DNA of 64,000 nucleotides from Fulvia fulva (GCF_020509005.1 NC_063013.1:3286001-3350000), one strand, 5' to 3'; shown: positions 11,701-21,454, counted from the stretch's first letter. Made by a program: numbers and translations. The notes: generated by a model not told the origin, from the letters alone.

Positions 11701-12245
11701 GCTATAAGGGCAGCTAATGCCGTACTTAGTAATGCCCTTACTAACAAGACAATCGAGTATATAGTCCTACCTGTTACGCTACTAGATACGAGTACTATAA
11801 CCTTCGGTAGGAGTCCTTATAACTAGCTCCGCCGAAGTAGCTAAGTGAGGTCGATGTGCTACGCTAACGACTCGCTAAGATAGAGGCTCGTAAGCAGTAG
11901 CGACAATATACTAAGGAGGAGCGAGTAAGATTATAGGCTAAATACTATCGATAGTAAGCAATATTAGCTAAGTAACACCGTCGATAGGTTACGCTATAAT
12001 AACACTAATTATAGTAGTTATAGCAGCAACGGATAGTGTATCTATCGACTTAGCCGGTGAGGCCTCTACACTATAGTGTCGTCTAGTAATAGTACTTCTA
12101 ATAGTCGTAGCAATAGCTAGGTAAGTATTAATATTAGTAATAGTAATAATAGGCCTATTATATCTAGTAGCAGCAACGACAGCTTGATCAGTATGAACCA
12201 GTATATATAGCGCGTGGATACAGGGCTGTAGGGCAGAAGCCAATG

Positions 12246-12655
12246 GGCCCTAAGTAGATAGTAGTAACAACACCTTTTCTCAGCCTCATTCTAATATGCT
12301 CCTTGCAGCGAAGTGATAATTATGCCAAGCATACGATATAGGCGCAAATACGCTGTGCTACGTATATTATATATCGTCGGTTATTGCTGGGGGGAAGGCG
12401 GCGATCTGGGGGGAACGGAAGTATCGAGGGAAAAGATGCATCGAACGTAACCCGTCCACTGCGTCCAGGCGTTCCATGTTCCATGCGGGGCGCGATCGCG
12501 ATCGACACAGGCCCACAGCTCCATCCTAGCGCGATTCTGTATCTACACGTGCTGCAGTAGCTATGAGGAAACGACCTTCCAGCCGTGTGGCTGATGGTAT
12601 TATTACTGTCGTAACTCACGCATCCACGCATCTTCCTTGGACCATTTCGGCACAG
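12246..12655. other. Intergenic between MULE and dehydrogenase gene
   Basis: Normal composition returns about 12190-12250. This stretch should hold the promoter of the dehydrogenase gene. No RNA gene or repeat seen; frames on the minus strand here overlap the dehydrogenase start and look like chance. Confidence 0.45.
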
Positions 12656-13655
12656 ATGGAGGAAAGTGTAGCCTTCATTGGTGGGTTGTCCCAATCTTAC
12701 CTGTTGGCCATGTGGTTTCCTGACGGCTTTTCTTTTAGGCATTGGTGCCATGGGCTACGGCATGGCCTCGAATATCCGTCGGAACATGAGCCCTTCAGCC
12801 ACGTTGTATATCAACGATCCGAACCCCGATGCCTGCAAGAGCTTCATCCTGGAAAACAGCAACGTCGGGCCTGTAGAGCCTGTATCGACAGCAATGGAAG
12901 CCGCCAAGAAGGCCACTGTCATTATAACCATGCTTCCGCGCTCCGAGCATGTCAACGACATCTACCTTGATGCATCAACCGGCGTCCTAGCAGCAGCTTC
13001 CCACAGCCATCTCAGCAACCTAATGTGCATAGACTCCTCAACCATCGATCCGGGCACGACTCGCGCCGTTGGCGCAGCATTGACGGAAGCTGGCGTAGGT
13101 ACCTATATCGACGCGCCAGTTTCTGGGGGTATTGCCGGTGCCACAGATGGCAATCTGGCTTTCATGGTCGGACATTCAACGCCCCATCCTCGAATTCAGA
13201 ACGTCATATCCCTCATGGCCAACCCTGACAAGATCTTCTTCTGTGGTCCCCTCGGCTCTGGCCTTGCCTCCAAGATTTGCAACAACTATCTGTGCGGCAC
13301 TATCAACATCGCCTTATCAGAATCCCTAGCTCTGGGAATCCGCTCAGGCGTCGACCCGAAAGTTTTGCTTGAAGTGATCAAGGCTTCTAGTGGGCAGAAT
13401 TGGATGCTGGAGAACCATAATCCTGTCCCCGGGCTGGTGGAGAGTGCGCCGAGTAGTCGAGGATATGAGAGGTCGTTTCCGATAACGTTGATGATCAAGG
13501 ATCTCAGTCTCGGTGTGGCCGCTGCTGAGGAGGTGGGAATCGAGCCGAGTATGGCGAGACGGGCTTTGGAGACATATCAGAGGGCGAGTGAGGATGAGGA
13601 GGTTGCTGAGCTGGACTACACCGGGGTGTATCAGTTGATCAACAGGCGCGGATGA
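12656..13655 (+). CDS. NAD(P)-binding beta-hydroxyacid dehydrogenase (3-hydroxyisobutyrate dehydrogenase-like)
   Basis: Two exons (12656-12680 and 12739-13655) give a 313-residue protein, a normal length for the 3-hydroxyisobutyrate/6-phosphogluconate dehydrogenase-like family, which oxidises beta-hydroxyacids with NAD(P). The start MEESVAFIG joins across the intron to give GIGAMG (residues 9-14), the Rossmann GxGxxG loop; without splicing that loop is split, which is why this start was chosen. Substrate-binding motif DAPVSGG lies at about 133-139. Catalytic Lys is about residue 187 in GSGLASKICNN, followed by the all-helical C-terminal domain with KDLSLG. Substrate unknown: candidates are 3-hydroxyisobutyrate (valine breakdown), glyoxylate or tartronate semialdehyde, or another beta-hydroxyacid. 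A mitochondrial presequence is not evident, so it is probably cytosolic or peroxisomal. It is the first intact gene after the transposon block. Confidence 0.88.
12681..12738 (+). other. 58-nt spliceosomal intron in dehydrogenase gene
   Basis: Donor GTGGGT at 12681, acceptor CTTTTCTTTTAG ending at 12738 with a polypyrimidine tract. Removal restores the Gly-x-Gly-x-x-Gly loop in frame (phase 1). Confidence 0.85.
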
Positions 13656-14242
13656 GACGTTTGAGCAGGGCAACTTCGGAGTCCCGGACTGACTTGAGCA
13701 CATCGTTTTGCTCGCCTCCGCGCCGTACTTCTCCAGTATGCAGCCAGCCGAACCATTGAGCTGTACGCCCACCACTGTGGCGAAATGTCACATTCAAGTA
13801 GCTTCGTCGCTGACCAGTTTACAGGTTCCTTTGCACATGACGACTGATCATACCAATTCACCCACAACAGTAATCAACATGCAAGTGAGTTGAAATTCCG
13901 TGCACGTGCCAAGCTTAGCGTACATTATCAACAATGGCCATTGAGGCCACTCACCTCCGCTGCCGCACCTCGAGAACTCTTCATAAATTCCTGCCCTCTC
14001 TTTTACCTCGTTTCATTTTCTTTGTCCACACCACAGACCTATCGCTTACCCACATCCCGCGATCAGCTTGAGACAAAGCGCACCACTTGCGAATTTGCTA
14101 CACACCACAAAGCCAACCGTATATACACCACATTCTCGAAAAGAACATTGTTAGCTAGCCAGTGGGTATGTTGGCTACGCTCCTTGAAGCTCGGCTATGG
14201 CCAATGGATGCATAGAGTGGATGCTCGGGCTGGTCGAGGACG
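13656..14242. other. Intergenic, about 590 bp
   Basis: Separates the dehydrogenase stop from the next plus-strand start. It should contain the dehydrogenase 3' end and the promoter of the following gene; a pyrimidine-rich stretch lies at 13990-14040. Short frames here have no recognisable content. Confidence 0.4.
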
Positions 14243-15730
14243 ATGACATTGACGTTGACCGCCAAGACCCAGCTGACGATGAGCAAGGCGATCCAGAACC
14301 CCCGCGAGCCTCCTACACTACGAGCTAGGGGTAGAAGAGCTCTGGTATCATTTTTCAATCGACGGCGCCGACGTCAATCGCCTCGCTTCCACCATGGCGA
14401 CTGGCCACGGTCAACGCAAACGGGCATCCGACGAAAGTCTGACAGCATACGACCTGTTCGGACGAAATCCTCGCTGGAGAGCTTACGAGCTTTGCTATCA
14501 GATACTCTGCAGTATACAGACTTGATCCACACGAACGAAAGGCTGCTGGCAAATCACCGAGAGAGCTTAGCCACCAAGCAATGGAATCAGCCGCCTCTTC
14601 AATTTCTCAACGATATTAAGACCAGAGAAGCAATGGAGATCGGCGCTGTAGCACTCGACGCTGTTCAAACTGCACAGAGGGACATTGAAGCGCAAGAGCC
14701 AGAGCTTCTCCGCATCTTGAATGATCTTGCTGGAGACAACAAAACTGTGCCGATCACTCCTACGTTCAACACACAGGCACGAGACCTGCTGGCAGCTCTG
14801 ATTTCTGGGGGAGGGAACAAGGCATTACTGGATGTTCTGTCTGAGGACTTACGAGTTCGTGAATTTCGACTCGGACAGATCAGGGCCCACATCCCATCTC
14901 GTGGTAGAGGATGGTTTTGGAACCAGAGGCTCTTTCCCAACAACGTTCCAGATCTACGGCGAAATGTCGAATCACTCCCGAAGCTGGATAAATCGTGTCG
15001 GGCTTTGATCGAGGAGAGACGAGATGCACTGCTCAAGAATCAAATCACGAGGGATTGGGCGCAGAGACAGATACCTGCGGCTAGATTGGCCGCAGCCGAG
15101 CGCTATGCCAAGAACATCAAAGTCATGCTGCAACAAAAGAGACTGATGATAGAATGGCGTCGTTCGACAAGATCTCACATTGAAGGTCAAGCTTTGGCAG
15201 CTGGCAAAAGTTTTGAAGATCACTTTTTGGATACCATGAAAAAAGCCGTCCAGAATGTGGCTGCCGGGGAGAAGAATTTCATCAACGCTCGTCGGGCGGC
15301 GATGCGAGAAGGAGCAGCATTACAAGAAGTGCCGTATGAGTGGGACGACGACCCCATCTCCGAGATTGCGTGGACTTTGCCTGGTGATATGCACTCCGGT
15401 AGTGAAAAAGAGGGGGTGCGAGCATCCAAGCTACGAGATCTGAATCGTCAGGGCGTAGAGGCATGGATCCAGTTGCCGTACGGCGCGATTGAAGCCTTTT
15501 CGAACGGGGAACATTGCATGTCAGGCCGACTGAGGAACGCAGGGTCTCACGCTCCATTCCTCAACCATGAAACTCCTCCTGTTTGTCCCTCGATCGTTAC
15601 TCAGTGGTCCGGCAGCTCGATGGCTTCTCGGCCCAGTGTATCCTTGCAAGTTGTGGACGGAGCTACGGACCAGATGCTGCGGATATCAATCATCGACGGC
15701 TTACTGCCGAGGATAGTCGCTCTAATGTAG
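14243..15730 (+). CDS. Hypothetical protein, first copy of a duplicated family (likely frameshifted near its end)
   Basis: 495-codon frame of unknown function. N-terminus is basic (RRRRR at about residues 38-42) with no signal peptide; the rest is mainly charged alpha-helix. It aligns by eye with the next locus over about 350 residues: shared landmarks are QEPELLRIL against QELELLRIV, AAERYAK against AAEQYEK, LPGDMHSGS against LPGDMQAGS, and GVEAWIQLP against GIEEWVRLP. The C-terminal 30 or so residues do not match the second copy, while a match (RRLTAEDSRSNVE against RRLLTWDSHSNVE) appears in the +1-shifted frame at about 15695-15740. A frameshift or a missed intron therefore lies about 15640-15700. 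The family may be lineage-specific. No known domain recognised. Confidence 0.65.
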   Translation: MTLTLTAKTQLTMSKAIQNPREPPTLRARGRRALVSFFNRRRRRQSPRFHHGDWPRSTQTGIRRKSDSIRPVRTKSSLESLRALLSDTLQYTDLIHTNERLLANHRESLATKQWNQPPLQFLNDIKTREAMEIGAVALDAVQTAQRDIEAQEPELLRILNDLAGDNKTVPITPTFNTQARDLLAALISGGGNKALLDVLSEDLRVREFRLGQIRAHIPSRGRGWFWNQRLFPNNVPDLRRNVESLPKLDKSCRALIEERRDALLKNQITRDWAQRQIPAARLAAAERYAKNIKVMLQQKRLMIEWRRSTRSHIEGQALAAGKSFEDHFLDTMKKAVQNVAAGEKNFINARRAAMREGAALQEVPYEWDDDPISEIAWTLPGDMHSGSEKEGVRASKLRDLNRQGVEAWIQLPYGAIEAFSNGEHCMSGRLRNAGSHAPFLNHETPPVCPSIVTQWSGSSMASRPSVSLQVVDGATDQMLRISIIDGLLPRIVALM

Positions 15731-15858
15731 AGGGGAGGCAGCGGCAAGCGATGAAAATACGCAACTTCGAACAAAAACGGGATGAGATGCGGCAATGATT
15801 CTGCGAGATCTGTGGCGAAACAGGCAGAGGGCACACAGACAATGGATGCTGCTGGACA
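15640..15858 (+). pseudogene. Out-of-frame C-terminal tail of first copy, with a zinc-knuckle-like motif behind a stop
   Basis: Reading the +1-shifted frame continues the homology to the second copy up to a TGA at 15796-15798. Immediately after it the same frame encodes FCEICGETGRGHTDNGCC (15799-15852), a C-x2-C-x6-H-x4-C pattern resembling a loosened zinc knuckle. The TGA could derive from CGA (Arg) by C-to-T change. The same frame then runs directly into the second copy, so first and second copies may once have formed one long frame or a tandem fusion. An intron skipping the stop was looked for without a convincing GT-AG pair. Confidence 0.45.
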
Positions 15859-17337
15859 ATGGTCGAAGGTCGACCTGAGGCAAAAGCCAGCGCGATGCAG
15901 CAACCTTTGCCTAGGACCTCGATGAATGACCTCAAAGTAGTACTGGCCGAAATGGTCAAGAACGCAGACCATATCAAGAGCTACGATGAGACACTTGCAG
16001 TACAGCAAGAGAAACAGGCCGCCGCGCTGCAAGACCATGCACCGCTAGATATCCGCACCGACTGAACCTTCGAGAAGCTCCTTGTCGACAAGCGGACTAC
16101 GTTACGTGCTAGAAGCATTGCAAGGCAAGCTATGCGAGCTCAAGAGCTGGAGCTACTTCGAATCGTTCAAGACTTGTCATTGGACAACGATGATGAATTC
16201 CTGACCCCGACCTTTAGCGAGCAATTAAGAGCATGTTACAACATTCTAAAATCAAGGGAAAACGCTGAGACGGCGCTCCGAGGTTTGATGGCAGGCTCCA
16301 GATCAAGTCGTTCAGTGCTTGTACGACCAGTCGACCGTCAAGCGAGTAATCAGACAACACAGCGGTCTAATGTCGACACTGGCGGCGAGAGACCCAGAGA
16401 AACACGCACCAATGTCAAATTCCTGGAGGAAGCACTGGACTCTGTTCGCCATGTTGTGGAAAAACAGATTCAAACACTGCTCAACAATAAGGCGACACGA
16501 AGCTGGGTGCAAGACGAAAAATCGCCGGCTGCAGTCCTCGCTGCTGAGCAATACGAAAAGTATCTCGACAGGTACGTCAGCTTTCGTAAAGCACATGACG
16601 GATTCAGGCTTTCCTCACACTCCGCCTTAGAGGAACGAGCTGCGCGAGCAGGGCTAAGCTATGACGAGTTCTTTCGAACTGCGATGCAAGACAACATTAA
16701 TGGACTTCGAAACGCAGAGCGGAACTACTTGGGCGCAAGGACTCGAGCTATTCAAGAGGGCGTCGAGCTCTTAGCACTCCCATACGGGCTTGGTGATGTC
16801 CTACCTGAGGTCACCAAGACCCTACCGGGAGATATGCAGGCTGGCAGTTGGGACATCAAGGCACAGACTCGTGCGACACAAGGGCTAGAGCGCGCAGGAA
16901 TCGAGGAGTGGGTCAGACTGCCTAATCAAAAGCTGGATGTGATTTATGACGAGCAGCATGGCATGTATGGTAGATACCAGGGCACGGAGGACACCAATAC
17001 TTTCGTGGCACACGACACCAGGGCGGCATCACCTTCAGACTATACTTTCTGGAGTCAGAGCTCTACACCGCTTGACAATGATGACGCTGACGCTACTGGA
17101 AAATCTATAGCCTCGACAAGTACTCTCGGCATCTGCGAAAGGCGTCTACTCACCTGGGATAGTCACTCGAACGTTGAGTGGGAAGAGCAATTGGGCAACA
17201 GAATTCAATTGCTCGGGACAAATTACACAGACGTACTTTGCGGCGACTCCATTGTGATAGATGCGGCAAGACTGGGAAAGGACACACAGAGGGTAACTGC
17301 TGCCAAGTTGACGAGCAGCAGTAGTCAGCTCGTATAA
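15859..17337 (+). pseudogene. Second copy of the duplicated hypothetical family, internal TGA
   Basis: One frame from ATG 15859 to TAA/TGA-free end at 17337, except for a TGA at 16063-16065. The part before the TGA (SMNDLKVVLAEMVKNADHI) and the 401 codons after the ATG at 16132 both align with the first copy, so the stop falls inside a conserved helical region. Either the gene is broken, the stop is removed by an intron I cannot define, or translation starts at 16132 and yields a shortened 401-residue protein. Conserved landmarks: SPAAVLAAEQYEK, NYLGARTRAIQEG, LPGDMQAGS, GIEEWVRLP. Unlike the first copy's tail, the C-terminal 60 residues lack Cys/His spacing of a zinc knuckle. Function unknown. 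Confidence 0.55.
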
Positions 17338-17477
17338 TGCGAAACAGGACGCGTGACGGACGAGCAGTCTCTTTTTTTTATATGAAACTAGTCTAGACCA
17401 ATCTGTCTCTTATTCCTGCCATGGCAACTAGTATAGTATACCGGTGATCATCCATTAGCTGCTGTACACCCCGATGG

Positions 17478-18392
17478 TCACATCTTCTCGTCGAACTGGT
17501 CAGAAAGCCCGGTTCTGGCAATTGACTCCGCATGCTGTGGGTCATCGACTGGAAATTGGCTTCCATCAATGGCTTCCTGAGATATGCGTCGCTTGGTTCC
17601 CGTCCTACGAGCTTTGTGGACGTGCGCGCCAGCGTCCTCACCCCCATCGCCGTCCTCATGCTCCTCGGAGGGATGGCCACGCTTTCGCTTACGAGTGCCA
17701 GGGGCAACTTGCGCGCTGCCGACAGAATTCGTCTTCGGTATACTACCAGTATCTTCGCTGGGGGTAGTATCGTCGGGGTATCCATCATCACGATGTGTGG
17801 TTGAGTCAGCTCCGTCTTGGGTGGGCTGATTGACTGGCTCAGGCCCGAGACCAGCGTCAGTGGGCTTCAGAAGGTAGAGTTCAAAGTCATGGCTGTCATC
17901 ATCTTCATCTTCCAGTGGGGCGCTAGCGTTTGCTGCGTGCTGTGTGCGGAAGTATGGGTCCATCCACTTGCCAGCTGGGTCACCCTCATGGACGATGTCG
18001 AAGCACTGACACTCTCCTTCGTGTTGATAGCCCACGCCCGCAGCACACATAGGGCACGGAAATCGCTTCCCGTCTTTGGAATCGCCCACAACAACCTTTG
18101 TGCTATGATGGTGTTCGTGTCCAGCCGGGGCTGGGTTGCGATCGTTGAGAGCGGAAGCCTCTGAGCTTTTGGTGGGGTTCTTCTGAGCAGCCAACATTGC
18201 AGCAACTTCTGCGACACGCGCGTGGTCACCGTTCTGTCGGCGGCTGTCCTCAAGGTGTTTCTGATGATGCTCGTCATGGAGATGCCTCATCAGTGCTTTG
18301 CTGAAGTCCAGCATCTTGCCGTCGCACGCTGGAATAGGCGAGTTGTGTACAATCTTGGTCTGCGCCTTCTCCATTCGACTGCCGAACTTCAC
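17478..18392 (-). CDS. Hypothetical acidic/basic low-complexity protein with a Cys cluster; probably the 3' part of a larger gene
   Basis: The frame is open from 18431 to 17478; the first ATG is at 18374 (MEKAQTKIVHNS). Residues around 110-130 hold CPMCAAGVGYQHEGECQC, a C-x2-C...C-x-C cluster that could bind zinc. After it the protein becomes disordered and acidic (EDEDDDSHD), then has basic nuclear-localisation-like runs (RKRKRGHP, TKRR). It is in the same frame as the upstream minus-strand open segment 18432-19289 and is divided from it only by a TAG at 18432-18434. The two are therefore probably one gene interrupted by a nonsense change (CAG to TAG fits) or an undetected intron. A longer plus-strand frame overlaps the upstream part but looks less protein-like. 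Unknown function. Confidence 0.5.
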   Translation of the reverse strand: MKFGSRMEKAQTKIVHNSPIPACDGKMLDFSKALMRHLHDEHHQKHLEDSRRQNGDHARVAEVAAMLAAQKNPTKSSEASALNDRNPAPAGHEHHHSTKVVVGDSKDGKRFPCPMCAAGVGYQHEGECQCFDIVHEGDPAGKWMDPYFRTQHAANASAPLEDEDDDSHDFELYLLKPTDAGLGPEPVNQPTQDGADSTTHRDDGYPDDTTPSEDTGSIPKTNSVGSAQVAPGTRKRKRGHPSEEHEDGDGGEDAGAHVHKARRTGTKRRISQEAIDGSQFPVDDPQHAESIARTGLSDQFDEKM

Positions 18393-18431
18393 TTGGAAGC
18401 GCTTGGTGATCCCTGACCCTGTGGTCTCATG

Positions 18432-19289
18432 CTACTTGATGGTCTCGGAAACGACCCGGAGTGGTACAGCTGCGCCACCTGGGTCCTGTCCATCACTGAG
18501 CTTCGCGAAGTGGCACGCTACTACGTATGCCTTGTCTTCATCGTAACGGGCGATTGTGATTTCTTCTACGGTGGTAGAGAGGCTCGCATACTGCTGATTC
18601 GTGTCAACGGCGTTGACTTCACTGGTCAAGGCAGTGAGGAAGAGCATAGCAGTTCGAGATATCGACATCTGTCCGTTTTGCTTGTTGCTGGCGCTGGCGT
18701 AGAAAGGAGAGAGCGGTGCGTCGTACGGAATCGACCTGCCGCGAAGCGAGATATACATGACCTTATCACCTCGGTATCCAGGATCGACATGTGTAGGTAC
18801 TCGGTCAATTTGACCAGTCCCGCGGAGGAGAGTGTCCAATTTATCCTTTTGCTCTTGGGTGCAAAGTCGCATATACTGTCCCTGCTGATCGGATGGCTTT
18901 CTCGCCATCAAGTCCCCGTTGCACGTGACGGACTCGTAAATGCGGCAATCATTCTCGTCTTGGTGGACGGAGATGGCTGGTCGAGTTTTGCAGCTTGTAC
19001 CATTCGGTACGAAGTCGTCTCTTGTCACGTCTTGATCTTTCGGGCATGTAGGGTAGCCGATCGGAACACTGACGGCTCCACCCAATTTTGTGATGCTCTT
19101 GTTGCGGACTGGATCACAGGAGGTCTCCCCATCCATACCCTGCAATGCGATCGCATACAGGTACAAGCGGCACAGGGCTGCGATCCGGCTGAGCTCCGTT
19201 CCGGTGAGTCGGGTAACATTACCTTGAATGGTCGCGAACGGCACTGTGTGCGCTCCTCCAGAAGTGGCAGGACGGGTGAGGGTAATCAT
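18432..19289 (-). CDS. Hypothetical Cys-containing protein segment, middle part of a probable larger gene
   Basis: 285 codons from ATG 19289. The region from residue 55 to 145 has seven or eight Cys (GETSCDP, GYPTCPKD, GTSCKT, ENDCRIY, VTCNGD, RLCTQE). The C-terminal half contains a moderately hydrophobic stretch (SRTAMLFLTALTSEVNAV). The frame is open upstream of this ATG to about 19340, and joins in phase to the segment 19321-19941 if an intron of about 73 nt is assumed (donor GTACAAG near 19393, acceptor TTCTAG at 19321). The donor is not a strong consensus, so the join is inference. It ends at the TAG described for the downstream segment. No family recognised. Confidence 0.5.
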   Translation of the reverse strand: MITLTRPATSGGAHTVPFATIQGNVTRLTGTELSRIAALCRLYLYAIALQGMDGETSCDPVRNKSITKLGGAVSVPIGYPTCPKDQDVTRDDFVPNGTSCKTRPAISVHQDENDCRIYESVTCNGDLMARKPSDQQGQYMRLCTQEQKDKLDTLLRGTGQIDRVPTHVDPGYRGDKVMYISLRGRSIPYDAPLSPFYASASNKQNGQMSISRTAMLFLTALTSEVNAVDTNQQYASLSTTVEEITIARYDEDKAYVVACHFAKLSDGQDPGGAAVPLRVVSETIK

Positions 19290-19320
19290 AGTGTGTATAG
19301 TGTCTCGTTGAGTCTCAGTG

Positions 19321-19941
19321 CTAGAAATGTCGATTGGGAAAGGGCGTACTCCTCAGTCTTGTTGTCTGACTGCGAATGGACACTGGCTTGTACACTCTGC
19401 AATCTTCGATGCTGGGGCACTGGGGATGCTGTTTTTTACCGCAATCTTGTGAGCAATGTTGTGTTACCGAGTCCTTGAGAGCTTTCGCTTGGTTCAGAGC
19501 AATTCGCGCTTGCTCAAGCTTGGCGGTCGCAGCCCTTGCTTCCTGTTCAGCCTTGTCGACCTCGGTTTCCAGTCTGGAGATTACAGCATCTATATCCTCT
19601 CCTGCATATCGTCCAGCGGAGTTTGGATCGGTGAAGCCGCAGACGTGCGAATCTTCTGGAGCCGCCCCGCTCTGTTGAGTAGACCCAGTCCGTACGTCGT
19701 CCTTCGAATGCACAAGTGGCTGCTCCGCAACTGCATAAAACCTCAACACTTCACCATACTTGTCCAGAAAGGTCTTGAACTCTGTGCTCTGTGCATTGCA
19801 GTCGTCATACGAGCTTCGTGGGCGTGATACCAATCGCAGAGTTGTTGCGATGGATGGTATCTGCGACGTCGCCGATGTCGGGGGTTGTGTTGTTGCGTGC
19901 GAGAGAGATTCTCCATCAGAAGATCTGGCGTCGACATGCAA
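19321..19941 (-). CDS. Hypothetical coiled-coil protein, likely first exon of the three-part minus-strand locus
   Basis: 206 codons from ATG 19941. The first 60 residues are Ser/Thr-rich and probably disordered. Residues about 118-165 form a strong coiled coil (SRLETEVDKAEQEARAATAK...). A Cys-rich end follows (TQHCSQDCGKKQHPQCPSIEDC). The last 15 codons before the stop at 19321 look non-conserved, and the stop codon TAG is the last three bases of a plausible intron acceptor, so the true exon may end near 19394 and continue into 18432-19289. No signal peptide. Function unknown. Confidence 0.5.
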   Translation of the reverse strand: MHVDARSSDGESLSHATTQPPTSATSQIPSIATTLRLVSRPRSSYDDCNAQSTEFKTFLDKYGEVLRFYAVAEQPLVHSKDDVRTGSTQQSGAAPEDSHVCGFTDPNSAGRYAGEDIDAVISRLETEVDKAEQEARAATAKLEQARIALNQAKALKDSVTQHCSQDCGKKQHPQCPSIEDCRVYKPVSIRSQTTRLRSTPFPNRHF

Positions 19942-20767
19942 CTGGATTTAGACTTTGCACTAACGCCAGAATTGCAAGTCAGGCGATGTGGGTTTTCTGC
20001 CTTTCACAGAGAGCAAAGGTGAATGCGCTCCATGCCAAGATCACAAGCGTCTGAGCGTCTGTCTCGTCCCGGCTGTCTGTGCTTGACAACAGTCTGCCCT
20101 GGAAAGGACGGATGCCGCTGGGTGTGACGCATGACCCGTGTATCGGCGAGGTGAATGGTCAGTGAAACCTCATCGAGGGCGCCTACTTAATGCACATCTG
20201 CGCAAACTGCCCTCGCACTGAACTCGAGTACCTTTTAGTCGTCAGTGGGCATCGCTCAGCGAACGACGGCGCAGCGCTTGGTGCAACTATGCCTGCGAAT
20301 ATGGCGATAGTACCTGTAGTCGTCTCATCAGGAGTACCATCCGATGGCTCCGCCAACATGCAATAACAGGACCACGAAGCCCTCCTCGGAGCTTACTTAT
20401 AGCAATGGCGCCCCATGGATAGCCACTGCATTATGATACGAGACCATCGGGTCACCTCCTGAGCGACATAGCCGATGTTCAATACTTCACAGAGCGTACA
20501 GCCTTGTGCACGAGCGAGGCTGAAACCTGACAGCTTGGAACTTCGAGTTGCCAGGGCGATATTCTACTCTAAATTTTGATGTCCGTGCGGGTATTGCCAA
20601 CTTCCTGGCCATGCACTTGGAGCTGAAAGTCAAATTATGGCTGCCAGAGTATGCTACCCAACTGCATGCTCGCGCGAATGGTGCGATAGATAGGGGTGTC
20701 GAGCCGATCATCTTTTACCGTCTGGTCCAATCCGTCAAGTGGACGCTTGGGTCGATGAGGCGGATGT
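19942..20767. other. Intergenic, about 825 bp
   Basis: Upstream region of the minus-strand locus and 5' side of the hydrolase remnant. Short open frames (for example 20548-20793 plus, 81 codons) show no recognisable content. No tRNA, repeat or RIP signature seen. Confidence 0.4.
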
Positions 20768-21454
20768 ATGTCCAGGACATTGGTGATGCATAGTCTCCTT
20801 CGTGGTATCGTATGTAGCCAGCAGTCGAATCTTGGAGAGCGATCGAACGATCCGTGCTTGGACCGCAGGCAGAGCTACATGGATGATGGCGCAGTACTCG
20901 GAGAGTTTGAGCTCGGGCCGCCGTTTCACCCGACGAACCTTCGGAGGAAGCAGCCGTGGACTGCATTCGTCAATGCGATCAGGCCAAGTCGTCGACTATC
21001 TTCTACCCCCAGAGCTGTGCAATGGAAATGCAACGACAACACCACAGGATGGAAAGCTTTGCTCGGTGATGCCGCTGGTAGCTCAGATCCAAGAGCAGTC
21101 TTGGAATATGCTGCTCCAGCAAGAGCTGAGAATCTGGTCAATCTACCACCGACCTTTATCGAATGCGGTCAGCTAGACATCTTCGTCTTCGAGGACGTTG
21201 CTCTTGCAAACCGCCTGGTACAAGCACGTGTGCCGGTAGAGCTCCACATCTATCCAGGTAAGTGTCCCAGACTGTAGCCGCTGTGAGACGTAAATCCTTC
21301 TTTGAGCAGAGACTAAGGCGATACTCTGCCTACATCGAGAGCTCGGCTGATCCTGTTTGCAGGCCTGCCGCACGGCTACCAAGGACTGGCGCCCAACATA
21401 TCTCTGACACAAGCGAGCTTGGCGAACGTCTTGAGAGCGATTGCGAATGCTTGA
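20768..21454 (+). pseudogene. Alpha/beta-hydrolase (hormone-sensitive-lipase-like) C-terminal remnant
   Basis: The downstream half matches alpha/beta-hydrolase fold-3 esterases: NDNTTGWKALLGD, then EYAAPARAENLVNLPPTFIE with the CGQLDIFVFED block holding the catalytic acid, then VELHIYPG. An intron (21258-21362, GTAAGT...TTTGCAG) joins IYPG to LPHGYQ, supplying the catalytic His, and the frame ends at 21452-21454. Upstream of about 21020 I find neither the HGGG oxyanion motif nor the GDSAGG nucleophile elbow, so the N-terminal half is missing or scrambled and the locus is probably a truncated pseudogene. An unusual exon structure further upstream cannot be fully excluded. It lies 413 bp before a sugar-acid dehydratase gene in the same orientation. 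Confidence 0.65.
21258..21362 (+). other. 105-nt intron in hydrolase remnant
   Basis: Donor GTAAGTGT after CCAG, acceptor CCTGTTTGCAG. Splicing turns HIYPG into the family's YPGLPHGY catalytic-His motif, which supports the call strongly. Confidence 0.75.

Larger units (their letters stand above)
1505..12245 (+). mobile_element. RIP-degraded Mutator-like (MULE) DNA transposon, interrupted by two LINEs
   Basis: A transposase of MULE/FAR1 type can be read on the plus strand in three pieces: 1702-2640, 5485-6160 and 11139-11700. They are separated by LINE insertions and riddled with TAG codons. The outer limits are estimates taken from where the CpA-depleted, TAG/CTA-rich composition begins and ends. 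I could not convincingly identify terminal inverted repeats; a weak pairing of CCTGTATC near 1514 with its complement near 12221 is the best candidate. Downstream of the transposase (11700-12245) the sequence is low-complexity TE DNA with many short AGTA/ATAGTA stretches and no recognisable gene. Confidence 0.7.

Noticed and set aside
13344..13775. 143-codon minus-strand frame over the dehydrogenase
   Set aside because: Shadow of a well-supported gene on the other strand.
18429..19478. 349-codon plus-strand frame
   Set aside because: Longer than its antisense partner, but its composition is unlike a protein (scattered Cys, Ser and hydrophobics with no domain), while the minus-strand frames continue each other in phase and contain a coiled coil and ordered Cys clusters. 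Kept as an alternative only.
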